In this document: one piece after another, positions 1 to 11,645 of the stretch
Position numbering within the stretch: the first letter of the stretch is position 1
Layout of the letters: the number at the start of each line of letters is the position of its first letter
Source of the DNA: Tragulus kanchil
Taxonomy: Eukaryota > Chordata > Mammalia > Artiodactyla > Tragulidae
Reading direction: 5' to 3'
Length of the DNA: 64,000 nucleotides
Assembly: GCA_022376925.1 (NCBI GenBank)
Contig: JAIOJX010000002.1
Span: 135,108,831-135,172,830, forward strand
Notes under the pieces: model-generated
Database searches by the model: none
Seen by the model: only the letters and a program-made list of their open reading frames with translations
Told to the model about the DNA's origin: nothing
Translations under genes and position numbers: made by a program

Positions 1-200
1 CAAGAGAAGCTACTGGAATGAGACGTCTGTGCACCACAAACAGAGAGTAACCACAGAGCAACCACAGAGCGAGAGCAGCCTACCCACCCCCTTGCTCTAC
101 CCAACTAGAGAGAGCCCAGGAGCAAGCCTGCATGCAGCCACTGAGAATCAGCATGGCCAAAAACAATTAAAAAGACGAATACATTTTAAAATAAAAATTC
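1..200 (+). repeat. CHR-type SINE, 3' part, cut by the window start
   Basis: A-rich CHR body with the phrases CTACTGGAATGAGA, CGTCTGTGCACCAC and CAACTAGAGAGAGCCC, ending in GCCAAAAACAATTAAAAAG. The tRNA-derived head is outside the window. Confidence 0.65.
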
Positions 201-1125
201 AATAAAACACGATAAGGAAAAAACAGAACATAATAACCAAACAAGCATACCAAGCAAAACATTCTCGAGTCCAGATTTGCTCTAGCTAAACATCCTCTGC
301 TTCAGAAGCACCAGCTTTGATCAAGTCCCCCAGTCCCAAGAATCCCCAAGTTCCTGTTTGCTTCCCACTTTTGCTGCCTGCACCGGCACACACACAGTTT
401 GTAGGACTTTCCAGAACAGAAATCTCCAAGCCAGTGATCCCTCAAATTTTCCTTAGGCAAAGAGCCAATCATTTTGGCTTTTCTGTCTCTGCCACAATTA
501 CCCAGCCATTTTGGCAGAAAAACCATAAACGAACAGGCATGGTTGTGTTTCAGTGAGATTTTATTTACAGACACTGAAAGTTGAATTTCATCTATTTTTT
601 TTTTACACGTCATGAAACAACATTCTTCTTTTGATTTTTGTCCAACCATCTACATATGCGAAAACCAGCCTTAGCTCGTGGGCTGTACAAAACAGGTGGA
701 GGGATGCTTTAGACCCCTGCAAATCCTTGATAGTTTCTCCAAGAGCTCCTGGTGCTTGCCTGCTCTGCGTCCTAGTCTCAAGCTGCCTTAAGTAAGGCCC
801 ATTTCACAAGCAGATACGGGCATGGCTATAGTTCTCTATTCCCACGTGATTCTGACTGGTCTGTTTCAGTAGTTTTCACATTTCATCTTCAGTGGAACTT
901 TTCCTTCCTATGAAATCTTTCATGGCGAACTCGAAACAGCTAGTAATAGGTGATCCCACAACCATCCTTGCCTTGGAAAAAGCACAACAGATGTAAAAGC
1001 CACCATCCTATGGTCTAGTTCATGGCAGTGGATGGACCATGAAATGATCCTAAAGCCATCTGACAAAGGACCTTGCTTACAGCTCTAAAATGTGTTGAAG
1101 AGAAGGCAATTCACCATAGTAATTA
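201..1125. other. Intron 1 sequence, no recognised feature
   Basis: About 900 bp of mixed-composition intronic sequence. Two short overlapping open frames on opposite strands (302-649) show no protein family signature and look fortuitous. Confidence 0.6.
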
Positions 1126-1129
1126 TGAA

Positions 1130-1255
1130 CTTGGCTTTGGAATCTGAGATTTGCATTAGAGTGGGCCACTCATAGCTGAGTCCTTGGGGAAATCATCTGT
1201 AAAATAAGGCTATGAAGACCAAGTACCTCACCAATGTCTTAAGAGCTCGAGAGGA
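1130..1255 (+). repeat. MIR, left part; right part at 2203-2265
   Basis: CCTTGGGGAAATCATCTGTA is the MIR core. The match resumes after the L1 with AGGATAAAACCTATAACATG and a TGGCA-type end. The MIR is therefore split by the younger L1. Confidence 0.6.
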
Positions 1256-2202
1256 CAGCACCGGAAAAATGAACAACCCAATCAAAAAATGGAAAAAAGA
1301 CCTAAACAGACACCTCTCCAAAGAGGACATACAGATGGCCCCAAAACACATGAAATGATGCTCAACTTTGCTTATAATTAGAGAAATGCAAATCAAAACT
1401 GCAATGAGTTATCACCTCACACCTGTCAGAATGGCCATCATCCACAAATCGACAGACAATAAATGCTGGAGATAAGGGAACACTCCTGCATTGCTGGTGG
1501 GAATGTAGATTGATACAGTCGCTATGGAAGACAGTCTGGAGATTTCTTTAAAAACTAAAAATAGAAGCACCATACGATCCAGCAATCCCACTTTTAGGCT
1601 TATACCCTGATGAAACTAAATTCAAAAGAAGCATCTGTACCCTAATGTTCATTGCAGCTCTCTATACAATAGCTAGAACATGGAAGCAACCTAGATGCCC
1701 ATTGACGAACAAATGGATACAAAAGCTCTGGTACATATATACAATGGAATACTACCCAGCTGTAAAAAGAAATGCAGAAGAATCAGCCCTAATGAGGTGG
1801 CTGACTCTGGAATCTATCATAAAAAGTGAAGTCAGTCAGAAAGAGAAGGACAAGTACAATATACTAACACATATATATGGAATTTAGTAGGATGGTGATG
1901 ATGACACATGCAGTGAAGTGACGGAAAGACAGACATGGACAGTGGACATATGGACATTGTGGGGAAGGAACAGTGGGTGAGAGGTGTAAAGGAAGTAGCT
2001 TGAAGGCCTGTACTATCATAAGTGAAGAAAATAGCTATAGTCATTGCTCTGTGAGAAAAGCAGATCCTTCACGGGTGCTGTATGATGGTTTGGAGGGGTG
2101 GGATAGGGGGGATATACATATAACTAATCTGAGAACATGCATATCTGTAAACAACAAAACTCTGTAAAAGTTGAAAGTAAAATAAAAGTTAAAAAAAAAA
2201 AA
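1256..2202 (+). mobile_element. 5'-truncated L1 LINE 3' end with TSD
   Basis: C-terminal ORF2 coding remnant (for example [20 protein letters not shown] in the frame at 1645-1887), then 3' UTR and poly-A at about 2191-2204. It is flanked by a 15-bp target-site duplication AAGAGCTCGAGAGGA (1241-1255) and AAGAGCTTGAGAGGA (2203-2217), one mismatch. The length and TSD show a classical truncated retrotransposition. Confidence 0.85.
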
Positions 2203-2594
2203 AAGAGCTTGAGAGGATAAAACCTATAACATGTTTAGAATGGCATGTGGCAAATGTGTCATGTGTGTGACTTACTCTGATGTGTTATCCAGCCAGCTGG
2301 AAGGGGACGGGGCTTAAAAACAAACAAGAATCGGTGAATGAAACTCTCAAATATAAACAAGAATGAAGGCCTTTTCTCCTTATCAGGGCGGAGGTTCTGA
2401 GTTGGTCTTTCTTGCAAGAATTTCCTTGAGTCTTCAAGTCTTTTCCCCAAGACTCCCCTTCTTGGTTCAGAGTCGGTTCTTTGCTTGCTAAATGGAGACT
2501 CCAAACCGAGAGGATGGGCTCATATCCTCCGGCCTTTCCTGTGAAATGCCTCTGGTTTGGAGTATAGGTTAAATACACGGCACTCTTCAAGACA

Positions 2595-3350
2595 TGGCAG
2601 GCACCTGTATGCCCACCAACAAAGGAATGGATAAAGAGGATGCGGTACATATACACACTGGAATGTTGCTAAGCCATAAAAAAGGATGAAATAATGCCAT
2701 TGGCAGCAACATGGATGAACCTAGAGATCATCATACTAAGTGAAGTAAGTCAGACAGAGGAAGACAAATACCATATAATATTACTTATATGTGGAATCTA
2801 AAATATGACAAAAATGAATTTCTGTGAAGCAGAAATAGACACATAGACACACAAAACAGAATTGCGGTTGGTGGGGGGTGGGGAGAAAGGGATGGCAGTA
2901 GGAGAGGGACAGATTGGAAGATAGGGATTAGCATATGCAAATTATTATATAGAGAATGGGCTTTCCTGGTGGCTCAGAGGGTAAAAAATCTGCCTGCCAT
3001 GCAGAAGACCTGGGTTCAATCCCTAGATCGGGGAAGATACCTTGGGGAAGCGAATGGCAACCAACTCAGTACTCCTGCCTGGAGAATTCCATGGACAGAA
3101 GAGCCTGGCAGATCACAGGCTATGGGGTTGCAAAGAGTCGAACATGACTGAGCAACTGTATAGATGGATAGATAAATAAACAAATTCCTAGTGCATAACA
3201 CAGGGAACTATATTCAATATCCTATTTAAAAAAAAAACACGCAAAAGACTATGAAAAACTATATGTGTAACTGAATCACTTTGCTTAACAGCAGAAACTA
3301 ACACAACATGGTATATCAACTATACTTTAATAAAATAAAATTTTAAGAAG
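2595..3350 (+). mobile_element. L1 3'-end fragment split by a Bov-tA SINE
   Basis: Starts with the ORF2 end (AAAGGAATGGATAAAGAGGA and the ACATGGATGAACCTAGAGA region) and runs into a 3' UTR ending ACTATACTTTAATAAAATAA. A SINE occupies 2958-3158. Older and more decayed than the L1 at 1256. Confidence 0.75.
2958..3158 (+). repeat. Bov-tA SINE
   Basis: tRNA-like head GGGCTTTCCTGGTGGCTCAG and the diagnostic body TCCTGCCTGGAGAATTCCAT, then TGACTGAGCAACT. Inserted in the L1 3' UTR. Confidence 0.9.
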
Positions 3351-3361
3351 GTACATGGCAT

Positions 3362-3495
3362 AGGACTTCCCTGGTGGTCCAGTGGCTAAGACTTTGTGCT
3401 CCCAATGCGAGGGACCTGGATTTGACCTCTGATCAAGGAACCAGATCCCACATGCTGCAACTAAGATACTATGCAGCTAAATAAATAATAAATAA
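3362..3495 (+). repeat. CHR-2-type SINE
   Basis: Head GACTTCCCTGGTGGTCCAGT, then GATCAAGGAACCAGATCCCA and a TAAATAAATAATAAATAAA tail. Flanked by degenerate repeats TACATGGCAT and TACGTGGCAC. Its second half is repeated at 4535-4624 by the direct duplication. Confidence 0.85.
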
Positions 3496-3511
3496 AAAAT
3501 TAAAATACGTG

Positions 3512-3712
3512 GCACTCCGGTCTTGTAGCTCAGTCAGTAAAGAATCTGCCTGCAATGTAGGAGACTGGGGTTTGATTCCTGGGTCAGGAAGATCCCCTGG
3601 AGAAAGAAATGGCAACCCACTCCAGTATTCTTGCCTGGAGAATCCCATGGACAGAGGAGCCTGGCAAGCTACAGTCCACAGGGGTGCAAGAGTCAGATAC
3701 AACTGAGCGACC
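3512..3712 (+). repeat. Bov-tA SINE (copy at 4637-4837)
   Basis: AATGGCAACCCACTCCAGTA and TTCTTGCCTGGAGAATCCCA identify it. The second copy is exact in the SINE body and is produced by the 1125-bp duplication, not by a second insertion. Confidence 0.9.
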
Positions 3713-3734
3713 TAACCACCATCTATAATAGTAC

Positions 3735-3935
3735 AGCCGGATTCAGATATTGATCCTTCTCTTCACCAGCTGTGACAACTCTCTCTCCTCTGTGATCCTA
3801 CATTGCCTCATCATCAAATGTCAGTATGACTTGTCCCTGCCTCCTAGGGCGGTGGAGAGGAAATGAGAAGGGAGGCTTCAGCTCTGTGCTTTGCCCACTG
3901 GAAGCACTTAGAAAGAGCTGGCCATTATAATGATG
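3735..3935 (+). repeat. MIR element (copy at about 4860-5060)
   Basis: Degenerate MIR: CACCAGCTGTGACAACT, CATTGCCTCATCATCAAATG, a GTGGAGAGGAAATGAGAAG decay of the 3' region, then GGAAGCACTTAGAAAG. Confidence 0.5.
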
Positions 3936-5849
3936 CACCTACAGCTTTGTAAAAATGATCTCAAAAAAAAAAGATCTCATCTTCATATATGATCTTATTT
4001 AATTCTTACAGTACGCTCTCTGAAATACAAGCCCAGCTGTGTGGGACTATAAGCCCTCTTGTCTGTGGTCTTCGACACCACCTGGCCACTCACCTCCACG
4101 CTGTCTCCTGTCTCCACCAGCAGAGACAAGAACAATAAGGCGTAATTACACGCTGTGTTGTGATGAGAGGTTCTGAAATTGTTTGTCATTTGCGAGAACT
4201 GTCAGAGCCATTAGCTGCCCTGGAGATTGGTTAATTGGCTAGTTAACAAACATCCACCACGATGAGCAAACACCCACAATGAACAGTTAAGTCAGGCTGA
4301 TGTCGAAGGAAGAAAAGGAAAGTGTACGGACAGTCAGTGTCCCCAGGGTGTACCCGAACAATTCTGTCAATCTGAAGTGGGGAGCCACACAGCGGAGCAC
4401 CGCAAGCTGTGGTCTCTGGCCAGGGGAGCATCGAAAGGGACCTTCCTGTGGGAGTGTGGTCTACCAGGGAGAGCAGGCAACTCCCGGTCCTTGCCTGGAA
4501 TCCACAGGCAACTCCCGCCATCATGTGAGCTCAAGCGAGGGACCTGGATTTGACCTCTGATCAAGGAACCAGATCCCACATGCTGCAACTAAGATACTAT
4601 GCAGCTAAATAAATAATAAATAAAATAAAATACGTGGCACTCCGGTCTTGTAGCTCAGTCAGTAAAGAATCTGCCTGCAATGTAGGAGACTGGGGTTTGA
4701 TTCCTGGGTCAGGAAGATCCCCTGGAGAAAGAAATGGCAACCCACTCCAGTATTCTTGCCTGGAGAATCCCATGGACAGAGGAGCCTGGCAAGCTACAGT
4801 CCACAGGGGTGCAAGAGTCAGATACAACTGAGCGACCTAACCACCATCTATAATAGTACAGCCGGATTCAGATATTGATCCTTCTCTTCACCAGCTGTGA
4901 CAACTCTCTCTCCTCTGTGATCCTACATTGCCTCATCATCAAATGTCAGTATGACTTGTCCCTGCCTCCTAGGGCGGTGGAGAGGAAATGAGAAGGGAGG
5001 CTTCAGCTCTGTGCTTTGCCCACTGGAAGCACTTAGAAAGAGCTGGCCATTATAATGATGCACCTACAGCTTTGTAAAAATGATCTCAAAAAAAAAAGAT
5101 CTCATCTTCATATATGATCTTATTTAATTCTTACAGTACGCTCTCTGAAATACAAGCCCAGCTGTGTGGGACTATAAGCCCTCTTGTCTGTGGTCTTCGA
5201 CACCACCTGGCCACTCACCTCCACGCTGTCTCCTGTCTCCACCAGCAGAGACAAGAACAATAAGGCGTAATTACACGCTGTGTTGTGATGAGAGGTTCTG
5301 AAATTGTTTGTCATTTGCGAGAACTGTCAGAGCCATTAGCTGCCCTGGAGATTGGTTAATTGGCTAGTTAACAAACATCCACCACGATGAGCAAACACCC
5401 ACAATGAACAGTTAAGTCAGGCTGATGTCGAAGGAAGAAAAGGAAAGTGTACGGACAGTCAGTGTCCCCAGGGTGTACCCGAACAATTCTGTCAATCTGA
5501 AGTGGGGAGCCACACAGCGGAGCACCGCAAGCTGTGGTCTCTGGCCAGGGGAGCATCGAAAGGGACCTTCCTGTGGGAGTGTGGTCTACCAGGGAGAGCA
5601 GGCAACTCCCGGTCCTTGCCTGGAATCCACAGGAGTCAGCAGACCTTGACTGCATTCCAGCTGTACCACTCATTCATGTGAGCTCAAGCACGATTCTTTT
5701 TTCTTTTTTTCCAATTGGAGAAATATCGCTTTGTGGTGTTGTGTTGGTTTCTTCCATACAACTCGAATCAGTCATAACTAAATATTAATATATATCCCCT
5801 CCTTCTTGAGCCTCCCTCAGACTTCCCCCCAAATTATGTATTTCTTTGG

Positions 5850-5970
5850 CTACCTCAGGGGCTTCGTTGTGGCGCGGAGAGAATCTTAGTTCCCCCGACC
5901 AGAGATTGAACCCGAGTCCTCTGCATTGCCAGGTGGATTCTTAAACACTGGACCACCAGGCAAGTTCTGA
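5850..5970 (-). repeat. CHR-2-type SINE, reverse
   Basis: Reverse complement of the CHR head (GGACCACCAGGCAAGTTC) and of the B-box part (GAGATTGAACCCGAGTC). Confidence 0.75.
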
Positions 5971-6022
5971 AGCACAATTCTTATGGCCGCTTGCCTCATC
6001 TATAAAATGGAAAGATAAATGT

Positions 6023-6049
<27 letters not shown>
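6023..6049. repeat. (CA)n microsatellite
   Basis: Uninterrupted AC dinucleotide run of about 13 units, followed by ATATAT, in intron 1 about 340 bp before exon 2. Confidence 0.95.
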
Positions 6050-6054
<5 letters not shown>

Positions 6055-6387
6055 TCTACTTCCTTTCCCCTTTTCCCCTCACTAGTGGGGAAAAAAGGAA
6101 AAGAAAGTCAAGACAGTTCTCATGACGTTTCCTAACTCTTTGCCCTTCTAAAGAGCCCCAACATCATGCAAAATCTAGGAAGTAGAAAGCCTGCATCTCT
6201 GACTTTATTTTTTTTCTCTCTCTACTAATCTCCCTTTTGTGCCCTAAGAAAGACGCTGATGGGCCAACATGGGCAGAACCTGCAACATGTCTGAAGGATC
6301 TTCACGGTGGGGGGAAGCCCCAGGCTGGACCCCAGGATCTCTTGATGCCCCTCCCCTCCCAGCTCAGGGCTTCGTTTGTTTCCACAG

Positions 6388-6471
6388 GCGCTTTCCGAGG
6401 CGTGTGCAAGAAAATAGATCACTTCCCGGAAGATGCTGACTACGAACAGGACACGGCTGAGTATCTCCTGC
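6388..6471 (+). CDS. CACNG3: CACNG3 exon 2 (84 bp)
   Basis: This is an internal coding exon. The acceptor is TTTGTTTCCACAG before 6388 and the donor is GTAAGT at 6472. The first two bases complete a Gly codon from exon 1. There follow 27 codons ([20 protein letters not shown], then DTAEYLL), and the last base C is the first base of an Arg codon completed in exon 3. The 84-bp length equals the conserved exon 2 of the TARP/claudin-like gamma subunits. It encodes the distal part of the first extracellular loop, the region that contacts the AMPA receptor ligand-binding domains in this family (established knowledge). It contains one of the loop cysteines. The PEDADYE acidic run is shared with stargazin (gamma-2). 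No disruption is seen. Confidence 0.95.
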
Positions 6472-6751
6472 GTAAGTTCCCCCTCCTTCCAGGGTCCCCG
6501 ACCCACCACCCGGGTAGGAGGGTGGTAAGGATGGGTGCCCTTGGGTCGCCCAGCTGTCTCTGAGGTTGAGGTTCTCCATACCCAGCCCCAGAAATGGATA
6601 CGTGCAAAGAAGCTTCAGAAAAATCTTTGCCACTAGAGGAAGACATACAGGCAGTAGTTCATTTCAATGAACTAGAAATAATAAAAAATAAAAAAAGTGA
6701 TTCAATAAACTAGAAATAGAAAAAAAAAAGGTGAGTCAAAATGAAAAGTTC

Positions 6752-7022
6752 GGGCTTCCCTGGTGGTCCAGTGGGTAAAGAGTCTGCCTTGCAGAGCAAG
6801 GGGTACCAGTTCAATCCCCGACCCAGGAAGATCCCACGTGCCCAAGAGCGGCTGGACCGATGTGTTCAATTAGGAGCCAGCGCTCTGGAGCGCATGCGCC
6901 CAGAGCCGGTGCTCTGCAACGACAGAGGCCACTGTAATGCGAGGATCACACAGGCCGAAGAATAAAGATGGATGAAAAATAAATAAATAAAAAATCAATA
7001 AAAGAGGCAAAAATTTTAAAAA
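6752..7022 (+). repeat. Long CHR-like SINE with palindromic core
   Basis: tRNA-like head GGGCTTCCCTGGTGGTCCAG, then AGCGGCTGGACC, then a CTCTGG / GCGCATGCGC / CCAGAG palindromic core near 6880-6905, AAGATGGATGAAAAATAAA, and terminal CAATAAAAGAGGC. Flanked by a 13-bp TSD AAATGAAAAGTTC (6739-6751) and AAATGAAAAATTC (7024-7036). This is the best-preserved copy of the core in the window. Confidence 0.85.
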
Positions 7023-7119
7023 GAAATGAAAAATTCTTTTTAGTCTGCTTAGAAGAAACTCCAAGGATTTTCTTCAATTTGGACACAGGTTTTCACCTTC
7101 CCTGAAGGGTGGATTTGAG

Positions 7120-7194
7120 GTGTTAATGGGTAAAGTGCTAATGGGTAAGGTGCAAATGGATGATGTGCTAATGGGCCAGGTTCTAAGGGGCAAG
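7120..7194. repeat. 15-bp minisatellite, 5 units
   Basis: Five consecutive 15-mers based on GTGCTAATGGGTAAG: units start at 7120, 7135, 7150, 7165 and 7180, with one to five changes each. It lies in intron 2. Confidence 0.85.
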
Positions 7195-7324
7195 GCCTGG
7201 TAAAATAAACGTGAAGCTACGTTCATCCCTTTTCAGTTTCAATCCTGTTGTGGCAAGGTCAGTGTCTCTCCCTAGATTGTCCCAAGGTCAGTAACCATGA
7301 TATGACCCAGAACTGTCACAAATG

Positions 7325-7522
7325 CAGAATGTGAGAATCCACCTGCCAATGCAGGAGACACAAGAGCCATGGGTTCAACCCCTGGGTCAGGAAGATCCCT
7401 TGGAGAAGGACATGGCAACCCACTCCAGTATTCTTGCCTGGCGAATCCCTTGGACAGAGGAGCCTGGGAGGCTACTGTTCATGGGGTCGCTAAGAGTCAG
7501 ACAAGACTTAGCAACTAAAGAA
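7325..7522 (+). repeat. Bov-tA SINE
   Basis: CACCTGCCAATGCAGGAGAC, CATGGCAACCCACTCCAGTA and GTCAGACAAGACTTAGCAAC are in SINE order. Confidence 0.9.
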
Positions 7523-7544
7523 AAACAAAGAAGGCAGTAAGATG

Positions 7545-7655
7545 TGCTGGCTTAGAAGAAAGGCTCTGGATTCTAGCCAGCCAAGGCTTTTACTTCTCTG
7601 ATGCCCTACTAACTGGGTTAGATCTGGGTCAAGTTGCTTTACCTCTCACTGTAAG
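7545..7655 (+). repeat. MIR fragment
   Basis: GGCTCTGGATTCTAG, CTAACTGGGTTAGATCTGGG and CAAGTTGCTTTACCTCTCAC follow the MIR core. It is truncated by the L1 at about 7656. Confidence 0.55.
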
Positions 7656-8105
7656 GCCAAATGCTGTAAGACTCTCAGAGGAAAACAGACAGAGCACACT
7701 TTGCCATCAATCTCAGCAAGATAAGTTTTGACCCACCTTCTAGGGTAATGAAAATAAAAATAAACAAATGGGACCTAATTAAACTTAAAAGCTTTTGCAC
7801 AGCAAAGGAGACCATAAACAAAATGAAAAGACAATCCTCAGAATGGGGAAAATACTTGCCAACAAAACAACTGGCAAGGATTAATCTCCAAAATATGCAA
7901 AGAGCTCATGTAGCTTAATATCAACAACAACAAAACAGGCACACCATGAGTGGAAGACCTAAATAGACATCTCTCTAAAGAAGACATACCGATAGCCAGC
8001 CAACACATGAAAATGTGCTCAACGTTACTAATAGAGAAATTCAAATCAAAACTACAGTGATTTGTATCAATGCATACGAATCTGAATGGCCATCATCAAA
8101 AAAAT
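7656..8105 (+). mobile_element. L1 ORF2 fragment
   Basis: Decayed ORF2 region (AAAAGCTTTTGCACAGCAAA, then AACAAAACAACTGGCAAGG) ending in the CAAATCAAAACTACAG and GGCCATCATCAAAAAA segment. Both ends are truncated and no poly-A is visible. Confidence 0.75.
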
Positions 8106-8262
8106 CTCTCACCTTTCTTTATAGTCAGCAATGAAGACTAGAATATCATCCATCACAAAAATTAAATAAGCTGAAGCACTCTGCCCAGAGCCGACAAGTA
8201 CTCCTGAAACCATACGTGTTGGCTCTTTTTTGTGGCCTAGGATGAACAACAGACAAGATCAA

Positions 8263-10585
8263 TAGCAGTCACAGGCCTGACATTGATCCTGGCACAGAGA
8301 GAATTGGGAATTTAATACAACTGAAATAAAATTTCTTCAACAAGGAGGTTGAGTTTACTCAAAAGGAAAATTCTAAGGGACTAATTTACTATTAGAGAGT
8401 GCTAAATGTAACATTAAAAAAAAATTGCTACAGTATTATAAATAAAAAAACTTCAAAAAACTGTGCTATTCTGATTATGCTTGTCCTCCATAGCTCAAGC
8501 AGAGTATTTTTTACAATTAAAATCATTGTTTGCTCTACTCACGCTTGCTAGTCTGCAGATGGTCTGTGAGTCTTCCTATGAGCCTTTAATCACATAACAA
8601 TGTAAGTGGGGAGGGAGGAAGGGGTTAGTTGGAAAGAAACAGTCACTGCTAAGCTAAATGCTCAAATATAAACATATTATTTCTCTTTTATCGGCTGCTA
8701 GGATTTGTCCAAATGCTGCCTAGGATTTATATAAGCATCTCAAAAAGATTCCATGTAGGAATAGAAGTCACGTTGAGAGAGGAAGCTTGACCAGAGTTGG
8801 GGGGTGACGTCAATTGTTACTTGGACTTCTTCAAAAGAGGAGGATTTTAAAGTCATCCCCTGTGGAGTCTTACCAGAGTGCCTAAGTTTTTGTTTCTCTT
8901 TCTCTTTCAATGTTTGCCCTGCTGGGCGATGAAACAGAACTGTGACTTCTATTTCACACCTTGCAAAATGGATTTTATCTCTCTTTCAAGAGATACGCCT
9001 CATTTCTGACAAAGTTGATCTCTCCCCTCTGGGAAGGTGAGGGTCCTCACTATCAGCCACAGAACCAGGTGAAGGAGGGATGGTCACAAACACATGAACT
9101 TCCTGCTGGGAATTTTGGAATCCCCAACTCAGGCATGTGGGGCCAGGGTCCCACTTCTGCAGGGATCTCCAGGGATCTCCATCCAGTCCACCGGCTGCCA
9201 GTTTATGCTGCAATCACACCCCAGTAGGATGGAAGTCTGCACACTGATTTTTTTGCTATTTCTTCTTTTTCATATGCCATTGGGGAGGTTGCAGATTAAA
9301 CCTATAGAGTGTTTAATGATCCACAGGTCCCGTTGACTAGAGCAGAGGTCTGCAACTTTTTGGCATCGGGATCAATTTCATGGAAGACAAGATTTCCACG
9401 GCAGGTGGGAGGGTGGGGCAGTGGCCTTAGCAGTCACAGGCCTGACATTGATCCTGGCACAGAGAATTGGGAATTTAATACAACTGAAATAAAATTTCTT
9501 CAACAAGGAGGTTGAGTTTACTCAAAAGGAAAATTCTAAGGGACTAATTTACTATTAGAGAGTGCTAAATGTAACATTAAAAAAAAATTGCTACAGTATT
9601 ATAAATAAAAAAACTTCAAAAAACTGTGCTATTCTGATTATGCTTGTCCTCCATAGCTCAAGCAGAGTATTTTTTACAATTAAAATCATTGTTTGCTCTA
9701 CTCACTTGCTAGTCTGCAGATGGTCTGTGAGTCTTCCTATGAGCCTTTAATCACATAACAATGTAAGTGGGGAGGGAGGAAGGGGTTAGTTGGAAAGAAA
9801 CAGTCACTGCTAAGCTAAATGCTCAAATATAAACATATTATTTCTCTTTTATCGGCTGCTAGGATTTGTCCAAATGCTGCCTAGGATTTATATAAGCATC
9901 TCAAAAAGATTCCATGTAGGAATAGAAGTCACGTTGAGAGAGGAAGCTTGACCAGAGTTGGGGGGTGACGTCAATTGTTACTTGGACTTCTTCAAAAGAG
10001 GAGGATTTTAAAGTCATCCCCTGTGGAGTCTTACCAGAGTGCCTAAGTTTTTGTTTCTCTTTCTCTTTCAATGTTTGCCCTGCTGGGCGATGAAACAGAA
10101 CTGTGACTTCTATTTCACACCTTGCAAAATGGATTTTATCTCTCTTTCAAGAGATACGCCTCATTTCTGACAAAGTTGATCTCTCCCCTCTGGGAAGGTG
10201 AGGGTCCTCACTATCAGCCACAGAACCAGGTGAAGGAGGGATGGTCACAAACACATGAACTTCCTGCTGGGAATTTTGGAATCCCCAACTCAGGCATGTG
10301 GGGCCAGGGTCCCGCTTCTGCAGGGATCTCCAGGGATCTCCATCCAGTCCACCGGCTGCCAGTTTATGCTGCAATCACACCCCAGTAGGATGGAAGTCTG
10401 CACACTGATTTTTTTGCTATTTCTTCTTTTTCATATGCCATTGGGGAGGTTGCAGATTAAACCTATAGAGTGTTTAATGATCCACAGGTCCCGTTGACTA
10501 GAGCAGAGGTCTGCAACTTTTTGGCATCGGGATCAATTTCATGGAAGACAAGATTTCCACGGCAGGTGGGAGGGTGGGGCAGTGG
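8263..10585. repeat. Direct duplication 2 (copies 8263-9424 and 9428-10585)
   Basis: Unit of about 1161-1165 bp. Copy 1 ends inside a MER1-type element at GTGGGGCAGTGG and jumps back to TAGCAGTCACAGGCCTGAC. Differences include an extra GA (about 8300), an extra GC (about 8543), and one A/G at 9151/10313. Most of the unit (8263-9340) is intron 2 sequence with no recognised element. Confidence 0.96.
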
Positions 10586-10820
10586 AGGGTGGAGTGGGGG
10601 GGACAGCTTCAGGCTGATTCAAGCACAGCAGGGTTCCTGCTCCTATGAGAATCTAGTGTCGCAGATGGGACAGGAGGTGGAGTTAGGCGGTAACGTGAGC
10701 GATGGGGAGCAGCTGTAAATACAGATGAAGCGTTACTCGCTTGCAGGCTGCTCACCTCCTGCTATGCAGCCTGGTTTTTACAAGGCCACCAGAATTGGTC
10801 TGTGGCTGGGAGTTGGGAAC
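10504..10820 (-). mobile_element. MER1-type hAT-Charlie DNA transposon (partial copy 9343-9424)
   Basis: Terminal inverted repeats CAGAGGTCTGCAAC and GTTGGGAAC. Interior has TTCATGGAAGACAAGATTTC, TGCTCCTATGAGAATCTAG and GTAAATACAGATGAAGC, recognisable as MER1B-like. Possible 8-bp TSD TTGACTAG and AGGACTAG. The partial copy comes from duplication 2. Confidence 0.75.
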
Positions 10821-11047
10821 TCAAGGACTAGCGAAGCCCCTAACATAGCCCTAGACTTGGCCATGCCTTGCTTAGACACTAAGGGTCGGATTACCCTGGA
10901 ACAAGCTTCCCTCCCCACTTCTAAAACCATAGCTTAGCCCTAGATAGATGAAGCAGGAGAAACAGGGAAGAAAGACAGGAAAGCTTCTTTAGTTGTCCTA
11001 AAGCCCAAGAGAAACCTGTTTGTTCATCTGGATAAACCAAATCCAAG

Positions 11048-11176
11048 GTTGAGAATTCCCTGGAAGTCCAGGGCTTAGGACTTGGTGCTTTCAGTCTTGA
11101 GGCCTGGGTTCGATCCCTGGTCAGGAAACTAAGATCCCACATGCCATGCATCACAGCCAAAAAAAAAAAAAAAAAG
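11048..11176 (+). repeat. CHR-2-type SINE
   Basis: AATTCCCTGGAAGTCCAGGG, GGGTTCGATCCCTGGTCAGG and AAACTAAGATCCCACATGCC, then a poly-A run. Confidence 0.85.
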
Positions 11177-11198
11177 TCAATTCAGGAGAGATCCACCA

Positions 11199-11264
11199 GA
11201 CTTAGGAGAAAGTGGCAACAGATCCCATCCTGACTTAGGAGAAAGTGGCAACACATCCCATCCT
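11199..11264. repeat. 33-bp tandem repeat, 2 units
   Basis: Two adjacent 33-mers starting GACTTAGGAGAAAGTGGCAA (11199 and 11232), with one G/C difference, just beyond the SINE poly-A. Confidence 0.9.
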
Positions 11265-11645
11265 GTATGAGGTTGGCACCTGGAGCCCAAGTCTGTAGAA
11301 GCTGCTCTGATCTCACCTGTGTGCAGAGATGAGATCTGGCCACAGTGTGGCTTCCAGATGATTCCTACACCACGCAGGCAGCAACCACGGTCCTGTATCT
11401 CACAACCACACACCTCAAATACACAACCAACAGAATGCAGTAGCTTCCAACGTTCAGATCATCTCCTTCGGGCATAATCACACTGTAATCATACTTTGAA
11501 ATTAAAAAAAAAAAAGCAACTTTTAAGGCACTCTCCTTTAATCAGTTGAACTCATCATATTGAATATTTCAGCAATTCCCTTCAAGGACGCAGTGCAAAT
11601 GATGGCTTTGGAGACCTGTGCAAGAGTCCCTGACAAGCACTTAGT
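11265..11645. other. Intron 2, no recognised feature
   Basis: Mixed sequence with an A12-type homopolymer near 11503. No gene or repeat family recognised. Confidence 0.5.

Larger units (their letters stand above)
3407..5690. repeat. Direct duplication 1 (copies 3407-4534 and 4535-5690)
   Basis: Unit of about 1125 bp. The first copy ends with a shortened version of its own downstream sequence, ending TGTGAGCTCAAGC, then jumps back to GAGGGACCTGGATTTGAC. Copies differ by small indels (for example at 3498 against 4622). About 600 bp of each copy (3936-4530; 5060-5655) is unique intron with no recognised element. Confidence 0.95.
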
